From: Knufia peltigerae
Taxonomy: Eukaryota; Ascomycota; Eurotiomycetes; Chaetothyriales; Trichomeriaceae
Length of the DNA: 64,000 nucleotides
Assembly (NCBI GenBank): GCA_030247855.1
Contig: JAPDRN010000148.1
Location: 1 to 64,000 of the forward strand
Direction of reading: 5' to 3'
In this document: positions 10,324 through 20,206 of the stretch, piece after piece
How the letters are laid out: each line of letters starts with the position of its first letter
Position numbering within the stretch: the stretch's first letter is position 1
Made by a program: the position numbers and the translations under genes
The notes under the pieces: generated by a model
Databases searched by the model: none
What the model saw: only the letters and a program-made list of their open reading frames with translations
Told to the model about the DNA's origin: nothing

Positions 10324-13017
10324 CTTGCGGCAAGGTTTAGGCCTTGCGGCCTGGGAACTTGGAGGTGGACAACTTGAAATGGAAGAAATGTGGTGGTGAC
10401 TCAAAAACACGAGTTCACGAAAGCAGGTGTGTGTGTGAGTCCGATGTTCTCCGAATCTGGATTTCGCAGGCGTCGAGCCGAGGTGCGGCGTGGTCGATGC
10501 TCAAGCCAGTGGACGAGAGAGAGAGAGACGAAGCACGCGAACGTGCAGAAGGGAGAGAGTTTCGCAGGAGAAGGGAAAGAAGACAAAAAGTGAAGGCGCG
10601 CGGAAGAGACTGCGAAGACACAGATGACTCGTATGAGCGACAACGTGAGTTACTCGTCCGGAGTATTGATGGATTGATGATTGATTTGTCTCTTCCACTG
10701 GCCTCGGGTTGTGGGGGAAAGAGGGCGAAAGGGCGAGAGGGCGAGAAGGCTCGCTAGCACCCACTAATAAAAGCCCACTTACCTACTCCGTACTCCGTAC
10801 CTAGGTAGACAGACTCTACTCTACCTGCACTTTGACAAGGCACATGATTATCAGCTGCAACGATAATAATAATAATTGATCCCCTGGTCCGAGGCTTCGG
10901 GCCTTCTGGCCATTTGGTCTCGCCAGCATCATCACGTCGAGTCTTTTTCTCTCCATTTTTGTAGTACTCTTCACTTACCTAGTTAATTTCACTCGTGCTG
11001 GTTTTCTAGTATCATGCACCAATAATTATTATTATTTCATGGAACACATCAATACAAGCGCGCTCGGCGAAGTAGCGGCCCGATCATTATTCTCAGCATC
11101 CCTCGTGTGCTGAATTTCCGGACCTGTAGAGTTTTCTCTTCTTCCCGCTGATGAATTCCGTGAGTTTCCGCATTCAGCCTTGCGATTCCGGGAAATTTCG
11201 GCCAAGGCTGGTAGTGTAGGCCGATATTCACCTAGTCAAGTGCCTACCACGACAATACCTCCACTACACTATAGGATCGCTCTTTGATGGTCTAGCAGAT
11301 AACGAGCGGTAGGATATCATCTTTCTAGATTTAATTGCTAATGTGGTACCACGAGTACATCATGTCTGTGAGTACAACGAAACTCTCCCTGATTACGACG
11401 ATCTTGTTGCGCTAGAATGTGCAGTAAAGATTACTGGATGAAGGGTCTTCTAGGCTACACCTTCATCCTGGAGAGATGTTCTAATATCGGTGTCCGTTAC
11501 ATTCTCATTACTGGGGATGATGTGCTGGCCGATGATAGACGGTGCCTACAGACCAAGTAAGCTTTACAATCCCTGAAGTTTCGGCAGACAGATCAGGACC
11601 TGCGACTTTTCTTTGCGGAACAAATTTTAGGCTGGCAGTCAGAAAGAGCGTCAGTTTATTTGTCTTCGTCTGTCGCTATTACCAGTACCACGTTGGCCTC
11701 AGTAATCCTACTGAGGTCTATCGTCTCAATGCTGCAAAGGAGGTGGTCTTGACAAACAGTGTTACTATTTTGCGTTACTGTCTGTGCGGCAGTGATTGTA
11801 CTGTGCTTCGCAGCCGGCAGCTTGAGTGTCTTCCCTCTGAAGAGTGGTATCATGCCGAGGGGCGATGTTTGCTGTTGGTAGAGCCTGGTGTTCCTACTCG
11901 AGATTGTTTCACGGTTAGCTGACTGATTTCGAAGTGTAGAAGATGGCCATGCAGACCACAGGATTGAGGAGTTTGCAGAGCACACAAACTTGCGTCATTC
12001 GCCTTCGTTGCCAGTGAGTTCCAGCACAGTGGTGGAGAGGCTTCGCACGAGGCAGATCTATCCCAAGACGTCCGACACGGCATGAGCTTTGCACAACGAG
12101 TGTGAAAGTATGGCTTTGAGGTGCAGTAGCCAAATGCGCAGCTGGTCATGCTGTCGAAGAAGGTTCTCGAAGCGCCCGAAAAACCGGTTGACGAAGAGTA
12201 CTGTGTCTGCGGACTCGGCTGGCCAGGCTGTATCATCCACTGACCTCGACAATCAAGAAGTTGTGGGCATTGCGGTCAAGTCAAGCGGCCTTTTCAGGCC
12301 CCCTTGTTCACTTTGGGCTTGACTTTGGGCTTCGTGTTGAGAATCAATTCTGATCCCCATTTCTTCCACCTTTGTCCCTCACATACTAAATCACAACATA
12401 GTTTGTGTGGTTGAATACTCCAGAGCACAAGATTCTTACAAGACCAAGAACTGATTCGATCGGTGGTCAAAGTTTCAGAAATGCCTACTTGGCAGAGTAT
12501 TCAGGAATACACAAGATGGAGGAGCAAATGCCACAACGCTCAGCGGCGAGTCTTGACTTCTCCAAAGTCCGTTTCCGTTTCCGTTTCCGTTTCCAGACCT
12601 GAGCATCTCGCCAGTTGACCTGAGCCCTGACTAAGCTATTCCGAGCTCTGGCTGTGCGATCTTGAGTAAGGCTTAGTGTGTCCTGAGGCGTACACTGAGC
12701 AGCGTGAGAACAGCCTGAATCTGAAAGGGAACCCATAACTTGGACCCCTAGGGTTCCTAGTTTCCGGTGTTTCACATGCGACGCCAAGCCCCCCTTATAA
12801 GTTGTTCTCCATTGAAGGCTGTATGCTTCTCAGTGACCTTCACAAACAGAACGAGGACAAATATGCCGACAATCGCCTTCCACCCAAAGACAATCGATAA
12901 TTCAAACGTCCAGTCTGAGAATTTTTGTTCAGGCTTGTTCCACGGCTAATATCTGTACCAGTTTTGTTGTAGTGTCTCTTTTCTCTGCGTGTCAGCACAA
13001 TAACAACACGTGGTGTT
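10324..13017. other. 2.7-kb intergenic region
   Basis: Holds the kinase promoter at its left end, including GA-rich sequence around 10505-10570. TACTCCGTA occurs twice in overlap at 10784-10799, followed by the palindrome TACCTAGGTA at 10798-10807. A minus-strand stretch at about 11915-12250 reads like degraded protein (for example FFGRFENLLRQHDQLRIWLL) but shows no domain and is interrupted. A hexanucleotide repeat lies at 12571-12594. No gene is supported. Confidence 0.5.
12571..12594. repeat. (GTTTCC)4 microsatellite
   Basis: Four perfect copies of the hexamer GTTTCC in intergenic sequence; not part of a supported gene. Confidence 0.9.
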
Positions 13018-14618
13018 ATGCCGGCAAAACTTCAACTCTCTGACAAGCAAGTCTCTTATTCGGATGTGAAGGACGACGAATCGAACATATTGCATAAACT
13101 CACGGCGTGGGATCAACGGTGCAAATTTTTTAATCACCTATATCGAAACCAGACCGTTATCCATGCAATCACTGCGCATCATCTTGGACTGAATGTCCAA
13201 CTATGCAAGGTAGCAGAGCCAGAAGAATGGGTTTACGGCAGCTTCAATGTGTGTATTCCGGTCTCCATCTCCAGCTGGAAAGGACAACCAACGGAAAGGG
13301 TTATTATTCGACTTCCACTACCGTATAAGGTGGGCGGCCCAGAAAATGCGGACGAAAAGCTTCGTTGCGAAGCTGGTACCTACATCTGGCTTCGGGAAAA
13401 CTGTCCATCCGTCCCGATCCCTCGCCTACATGGATTCGGACTCTCGACAGGTCAGAGAGTAAGAGCAAGACAATCAGATTCGGGTTTTATACCTTGCTAA
13501 CACCTAGTCAGTTTACAGCTATCGAGAACTTACCTCTCCTTCTCCAACTGGCTCACCATTTCTATCGCCGACTGCTTAACTGGTTGAAATTCCCCGTCCC
13601 TTCGAGATACGTTCGTCATGGAGAAGCAAACTTTGACTCCTTGAGCTCTGGCTATCTTCTGATCGATTATATAGAGAAAACTGAGGGCCAAATGCTGTCA
13701 TGCACATGGAACGAGAGGCATGAAGAGAAGGGGTTACGCAGGAACCTCTTTCGAAACCTGTCCCGGATCCTATTGAACATCGCTCAAGTGCCACTTCCGC
13801 GCATTGGTTCCTTCACCGTGGACAATAACGGATTCTTACACTTGGCCAACAGGCCACTGCCGCTAGTAACCCATCAGCTGGAGAATGAGCAGATCCCGGT
13901 GGATATTCCTCGTCATCTAACCTACACTTCGACGGACTCTTATGTGATGGATACGCTAAACTGTTTACATGATAGCCGGTTACGCCATCAACCAAATGGT
14001 GTCAGCGACACTGGAGACTGCATCTACCAGATGTCGGCTTTGGCCGCCATGAAAGTCACTTCATCACTCTTTCTACGACGCGACCTCCGCCATGGACCTT
14101 TTGTTTTCAGCCTGACCGACCTACATCAGAGTAACATTTTTGTTGATGATGACTGGAATATCACATGCCTTGTTGATCTTGAATGGGCCTTCTCTTGTCC
14201 CGTCGAGATGATCCTCCCTCCTCGTTGGCTAGCGAACCAGGAAATCGACGAGATGGACGAGAAAATATACGATCCCGTTCGTCGCGAGTTCTTGGATATT
14301 TTGGAGGAAACTGAGCAGGAGCTTTCCACCCAATTCCGCGACAGACTCTCCGTCATCATGAAACAAGCATGGGAAATGGGGACTTTCTGGTACACTTTGG
14401 CTCTTCACAGTCCAATGGGGCTTGTTCGAGTATTCTACGATCATATCCAGCCGATACTCGCCAACGGGCACGAAGAGAAAGGCGCTTTTTACACAATTAT
14501 GATGGAATATTGGACCATCGAGACGACTCCATTCATTAATAAGAAACTGGCAGATAAGGAGGACTATGATAAGCAGCTCCGTCAAGCGTTTGAGGACCAA
14601 GTGGAAAGTCCCCGTTGA
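13018..14618 (+). CDS. APH-family phosphotransferase (fungal kinase-like)
   Basis: Predicted 515-residue protein of the aminoglycoside phosphotransferase/choline kinase-like fold (APH, PF01636), greatly expanded in filamentous ascomycetes and mostly of unknown substrate. Exons 13018-13458 and 13512-14618 flank a 53-nt intron with donor GTAAGA, branch GCTAAC and acceptor TCAG; the joined reading GLSTGQRFTAIENLP matches this fungal group as I remember it. The N-lobe has YGSFNVCIPV and RVIIRLPLP, with a conserved glutamate expected in EAGTYIWLREN. The catalytic loop is SLTDLHQSNIFVDDDWNI and the metal-binding region is VDLEWAF. The usual HxD is replaced by TDLHQSN, as in many fungal members, so activity on a small molecule is uncertain. 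Two related copies lie at 15.5-19 kb. Reading frame and splice sites look intact. Confidence 0.87.
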
Positions 14619-15457
14619 GACAGCTGCATTTTCCTGTTTGCCCTTGAGGATGACCTTGGTTCTGGGCCGTCCCTTCCTTTTTTACCGCCTCTCCGACATT
14701 TCGAGCCGCCTTGTCGAGAGATTCCAACCCCTTCTTATTTCTCTTTGCTTTGACGGTATCTGAAGACGAAGACAACTGGTTCATCGCTTTAGGCGGGACT
14801 CTGACAGCAATGTTCCCCTCTTCAGAGCACCATCGTAGGAGTCTGAGCGTTGATCGACCATTTCTCTTGATGGACGTCTGAATATAGTGACTACTTCTCG
14901 GTTAACAAGCAGCCCAAACACCGATGAGACCTGTCTCTTACATTTTTGATTACAATGCCTTACAAAGTTCGAACACTCTATCGCCTCGTTCGAAAGAAAA
15001 TTACGTTGGAAATTATTAATGGCAGTAAGAATCTTTATATCAAACTGTATGCCCACCTTCTGACCATCTATTCCAAATTGTGGGTCTCTTCTTCATGCAA
15101 GATCGACTTCTACAATCCAATATTGCAGACTCCCTCACACGCCAGCTAAAAGATATTGAAATGACTGATGCAGCAGTTTAGCAGAATCAGGCATCGGCCC
15201 AACAAATTTCGGGCATGGAGACGACAAGACTCAATGAGAAGAGGCGCTGGAGTGGCCACGAAGTAGAATAGGGTCATGCACAGTTCGTTGGTGTGGTGAT
15301 GAAGAACTGCTGCTCATACAAGCTGCTACGGATGGGTTGACATGGTATTTGGCCTGGAGTTATCGATGTTATGCGTTCATATTCTAAATTCTTTTTGGTA
15401 GGCCGGTTGATTGGAGTATTGGAGCAACTCTTTGAGAGACTCTCAAGGCGATGCGAA
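14619..15457. other. Intergenic, convergent gene ends
   Basis: Lies between the 3' ends of the plus-strand APH gene and the minus-strand AIM9-like gene. Short open frames on both strands show no motif. The middle (about 14880-15180) is AT-richer. Nothing else was identified. Confidence 0.5.
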
Positions 15458-17283
15458 TCAGCCATCCTCATCAAAATCATCGAAGGGGAAATGGTTCCTG
15501 ATCCCATCTTTCTCTGCAGGATCCGCAGCCGCAATCATCCGCTCCTTGATATCTTGGGCCAGTTCTCTGGTAGCCGTGAAATCCTCGTTGGGCACCCAAC
15601 CATACACGTCGACCCTGAGTGTTTCCCTCATTTGATCCATCATGGTGTCCATCTCTTGCTGCCGGCCGAGGAGTTCTGTGATGGACTGGGTGGATTCCTC
15701 AGAGAACTTGATGGGCGGGGTCTCACATGTGGTTGAGCCGGAAGAAACAACATCTTGCCAATGCTGGATTGCATTGATCAGTTCGGCTTGAAGAGTGATC
15801 GAGTCGCCCTCCCACGGTGTTCTTGCGTGTTTGTACAGGCGTTGGTGCAAGACCACTCCGCTGTTGAAGATGGTTTCGTAATGCTCTTCATTATATCGCA
15901 GAGTCAGTGCTGCGTATAGAAAGTGGGTGAGTCGCTTGATGTGTACTTGCTTCACGGCAACCTGCTCTTCCGGGTTCAGCGCATCAAAATCCGGTGAAAG
16001 TTCGCGGGCTGGCTGGATCATGCGCTCCGACTCAGGGTCTCCGTAGTTCTGGAAATGCTCGGGTATACCGGCAGATAGGCATAGCGGGAGAGCAGTTGCA
16101 TGCTGCCAATCGATGAGCCCAACAATGTCCAAAGATTCCGAGAGGAGGATGTTATTCGGTTGAAGGTCTGGATGGCGGAGGATTGGTCGACTGAGGCGGT
16201 CGTGTCGGCGGTACCCCAAACAATTTGCGAGTTTTAGGTATTTGTCGATGGCGTCGATGTGAGACTGTGGCGACATCTTTTGGTACTTGTGCACTTCACG
16301 GTAGAGTCGTTCATAGTGTAGGCGCGGCTTTGCGAACGTCTTGGTCCACTGGAGTTCTCGCTCACCAACCGCAACAAATGGGCAATTCGAGTTGCACCCT
16401 GGAACGTTGGACGGGGAGGGGGGGATGTGGTTCGCAGCATACGACTTCCAAGGTCCACGGTCGCACTCGAGCGAATCTCTTCCTTTGTGCCACCAGCTGT
16501 AATGAGCCATCGGGCCTATGCAGAACTCATGCCCCTGACTCTGAAAGGGGACGGACTGCGACCTTTCATGCCGAGCCAGGTCATTTGGGAAGTAAATGCT
16601 CCCGCTGGCCGGGACTTGCAATGAAAAGAGCCTTCGCTCCAACAGTACAATTTGCTCGACAACCTTGTGACGTTCTTTGAAGCTCAGTGAGAGCCAAACA
16701 TCTCCTAGCGTCGTTCCTTCAAGTTTCTCCATGATGATGTATTCCGCACCCACGGCATTAGACGCTGTCGAAGACCACCCATACACTCTCGGGACCGGTA
16801 TTTGATTCAATCGTAGGTATTCCATCGTCGCGACTTCGCTTGCAACGGTGTAGTGCCTCGGTACCGTGGACGGGTAGGGGAAGTCGAGCCAGGGCCCGTC
16901 TTCCATTCCTGCAAGTCGCCTGAAGGATTCGATTGAAGCCACCCTCGGCGAACTTTTCGAGCGAAATTACATCCGCGCAGCTGTCGGAGGATGCGATGGC
17001 ACGGCGGAGAGCTCCAACGTCAAACTTCAGGTCCCTTTCCCTCCTTCTGAGAGGCTCATTGTAACTATGGCAATCAGCGGACGGTTCAGGATCGGCGGAC
17101 GAGAGGGAATCAAAATTACATCCATCTGCCAGATGTGTATTCGAACATGGCATCCACTTTTCCCCCTTGTGACGCAGTTGCATCCGGTGATGTTGATGCG
17201 CGTCTGAGCCAGCGCTTCACAGCCCCGGCGGTGGTATGTAGTCGAGACGTCCCAGAGGCGAGCCTGAGTTTTGCTAGTGCCAT
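15458..17283 (-). pseudogene. AIM9-like APH-family kinase, single-base frameshift
   Basis: Would encode about 589 residues of the fungal AIM9/APH-like family, whose yeast namesake is mitochondrial. Exon 1 (17283-17120) starts MALAKLRLASGTSRLHT, basic, serine-rich and acid-free like a mitochondrial presequence, and continues to FEYTSGRW. A 55-nt intron (17119-17065) is followed by YNEPLRRRERDLKFDVGALR and FAEGGFNRIL, then ARLP. There the frame must lose one base in a CCCC run (plus-strand GGGG at 16877-16880) to read YPSTVPRHYTVASEVATM. The rest is open: GAEYIIMEKLEGTTLGDVW, catalytic loop RHPDLQPNNIL, then GLIDWQHATALPL, and an acidic C-terminus. Total length is exactly one base over a whole number of codons, supporting a single indel. 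It may be a real mutation or an error in the sequence. Confidence 0.85.
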
Positions 17284-17944
17284 GGTGACCCAGCTAAACC
17301 AACCCTTTTTTGACGATTGCCTGCGAAGCCGCGGCGAAGAGTCAAAGACATGCTCCTTAGCAAAAGGGAGATTTGGGTCATGTCCGTCCTGGAGGAATTC
17401 ACTCCAACGACACCGGAAAATGAACAGGGCCCAAAGAAGAGGCCTCTCTGATGGAGCTTTTCAGACTCCTCACCTGATGTGTCGACTTGTACCATTGCGG
17501 ACCGAGCCTAGTAGAGTAGGCCTAATTTTAGCTCGAGACGGTCCCTGCCAGGCACCCGAACATGGGCTGAACATGTTAGAATTAATCACTCTGCACCGGA
17601 GGAGCTATTGTTTAATCAAGGTTGGGACTCATTTCTGGCTCCAGAAGGCTTCATTTCTCAGGACTTCTTCACCTAGCCGTTCAATCAAGAAAACAACAAG
17701 TCCTTCGCTCGTTGTACCCAAAACTTGAATGGCTTCCAGCCATGGTTTAGCTACTACAGTCCTTGGCCCTCAGAACTCGTCTGAGTGCCCGTCTTTCTAC
17801 AAGCCAGAATGATATCGCAGGTTCGAACCAGACTGCAAGCGACAACCCTCATGCTTCGGTTCTTAAGAATTCGCCTCAAAGCGGCAAATGTCGCCTTCTC
17901 CCCTTGCGGGAAGCGGGAATTTCATCGCCCAGCGCCATATTTCC
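17284..17944. other. Divergent intergenic region
   Basis: Separates the minus-strand AIM9-like gene from its plus-strand pseudogene relative and presumably contained both promoters. Open frames here have no recognisable content. A tRNA B-box-like GGTTCGAACC near 17820 has no matching A box or cloverleaf and was rejected. Confidence 0.45.
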
Positions 17945-18959
17945 ATGGAGCCATCATTTGATGATCCCTTTGCTTACACCAGCGGGCACTTGCTTCACCA
18001 AGACGAGACACGGCAACAAGGTCGATATGTGAAATTCGACTTTCCTCAACTGTGTCGCAAAGCCGTAGAGGCATGCGACGGTGCTAGGAATGTCCTGCGG
18101 TGAGGGAAAAAAAGAGGGAGGCTTCAATCGGGAGTTCATCTACTCCATGGACAGAGGAGCACGCGTTGCTGCGAGAATACCATTCCATGTCGCTGGCCCA
18201 AAAGGCCTAATGACACATTCAGAGGTCGCCACAATGGCATACGGTAAACATGCTGTCATCTGTCGTGAAGTTTGGCTGATTGATACAATGCAGTCAAGTC
18301 CTGTATGGACATCCCTGTGCCCATCGTCCTTGATTGGAACTCGGACGAACGAAATCCAGTAGGGGCTGAATTCATGATCATGGATTGAGAGAGAGTACCG
18401 GTTCTGTCAACAAGCCTGTGAGTGGTCCTTGCGTGGATTCGCGCCGAAACTTGCGGCTGCGAGAGCACTGGACGAAAATTTAGTCAGGCCGTTGCGGTAT
18501 TGCCATTCGTCCTGGCGCTGGCGCGACGATGCTGCGGCATTCCGCCAAGAACTTATTGAACTCTCACAGCGATGGTCTGAACTCGGCCTACCCGGATCAT
18601 GTCCGTACCAGCCTTGCACTGAGGAGCTTGCAGTGCACAAAATTCAGTGGGAAGACTTTGAACACCGTCATAGAATCAAACTCTTCCTGTGCCAGGAAGA
18701 CGGATGGATCCCAGCCGAGAGCTGGGAGTCTGCAAGAGCGGCATAAAAAGAAATGTTCAAGGTATGGATGGAAACTGCGCTTGAATCAGACGATCCAGGG
18801 ATGAACGAAGCTCGAGCACGGAGATTTTGGCCGTGGATCGAACCAGATCAAGGATGTGGCATCCCTAAAAATTCAGGACACGAGGACGGATTCCTCGACA
18901 GAGAGCAGTATGCATACCTGGAGCCTCTCGTTTTTCCTTCTGAAATATGTGCTCTCTAG
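17945..18959 (+). pseudogene. AIM9-like APH-family kinase, deleted and broken
   Basis: Starts MEPSFDDPFAYTSGHLL at 17945, matching the family N-terminus, then RYVKFDFPQLCRKAVEAC. The frame breaks around the poly-A run near 18108-18114 and resumes as EGGFNREFIYSMDRGARVA and MTHSEVATMAYG. A probable GT-AG intron (about 18243-18293) leads to MDIPVPIVLDWNSDERNPV and GAEFMIMD, followed at once by TGA. The entire catalytic core is missing. The next homologous part is the family C-terminal region (RYCHSSWRWRDDAAAFRQEL, LIELSQRWSELGLPG), interrupted by TAA at 18744-18746 where a tyrosine codon is expected, and ending RRFWPWIEP. Loss of the catalytic loop and metal site makes it non-functional. It is divergent from the frameshifted relative at 15.5-17.3 kb. 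Confidence 0.85.
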
Positions 18960-20206
18960 GGCAAGCCTGTCTCCCAACGAGATGAATGATTGTCCAGGAA
19001 GTTGTGAATGCGCAGTTTGCTCGCTTATTTCAGCCGCTGTCACCGTCGTGGCCCGGGTTCGCAGGTTTCTTTCGTCGTGGGATCGGAAAATGCTAACGCT
19101 AGAATCGGGAAGGTATGTCTTGCCCGTCTTGTGCTCAGAATACCGCCGTTCTTCTTCTCGCAGGCATTGTTCTTCCTTTCACAGGTGCGGTTCTTTCTCT
19201 CAGCGACATTACACTATCGTGACAGACTCTTTGGTGACAAGACAACCCCAATATTCTATCTCTTGCAGATATATCTCTTCTTCTCCTAGATACGTCTCTT
19301 CTTCTCGCAGATGCTTCTCTTTCTTCAAGCAAGCGACGCAGGGGGTCTAATTCGTCGGACGATATCTGAGGATCCGCATTCAGTTCGAGAGATTGAGTAT
19401 GAATGCTAAAGAGGGTCGCACCTAGAAAGAAGCTATATGTTGTGTTGGTCGCACCTCAATAACAACAACAAAGCGATTTAAAGATGCCTGCGGTGAGCCG
19501 CACTCACATGAGCTGGGCAATTCTGGAATATTAGTCACGTGAGTGGCCCGGAACATTGAATCAGTCGGTACGAATACGATCACGATTACGATTGTCGTTC
19601 GCTAGATACGGAGTAAAATGTACGGAATTCAACAGCTCTTGGTCAATGCTTTCGCTGTCCTTTGGTTTGCCAGATTGTCTCAAACTCATCCTCCTACGAC
19701 GACGACGACACGTATTAACTCCATTTCAAGTTCACTCTCATTGCGGCTGGACCTCGGCTGAAATTTTGCGGTGCGAACAAGGAATTATTTAACGACGTGT
19801 TGACATCATTCCAACGCGCCATGGTAGAAGCCCGAAGCCCTCGACTGCCTAACGCCACACTTCATTTGTTAGGAAAGGAAAGGACAAGTGGCTGTGTCAC
19901 AGAGCAACTTTCCCACACGATATGACGACAACAACGTAACTTTCTAAACAATCAGCCGACGACTTTATCAATTCCATCCATCCTTCAAATTGCATTCTTA
20001 GAGTATCTTCATCTCTCCTTGAGTGGTATGATTCTTAATGTGTAAAAGTTCGCATGTTTTTCCCTGCTTTTGCTTCTGCTTTTCGAAAGCGTCGCTATCG
20101 GCTTTTTCCTAAATTCTGATTTCGGGAACGCACAATATTCGTCTCATGTTGCTCTTACAAAGTCCCAAATAAACCCTGAACACAACCTCCCAGGAGAACC
20201 GCCAAC
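18960..20206. other. Intergenic region upstream of VPS13
   Basis: Contains a 21-bp minisatellite (listed separately) and one TACGGAGTA motif at 19607-19615. The last few hundred bases are pyrimidine- and AT-rich and likely hold the VPS13 promoter and 5' leader. No gene was found. Confidence 0.5.
19150..19338. repeat. Degenerate 21-bp minisatellite, pyrimidine-rich
   Basis: About nine units of 21 bp. Pyrimidine runs end in AG at 19163, 19184, 19203, 19268, 19289, 19310 and 19329, spaced 19-21 or 63 nt apart. One frame on the plus strand therefore shows a seven-residue periodicity of the type SSSRRHC / SSFHRCG / SSSPRYV. The units are too diverged to be a fresh expansion. The frame stays open across the array, but there is no other sign of a gene. 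Confidence 0.7.

Noticed and set aside
17815..17835. GGTTCGAACC resembling a tRNA B box
   Set aside because: No A box at the right distance and no acceptor or anticodon stems could be folded around it.
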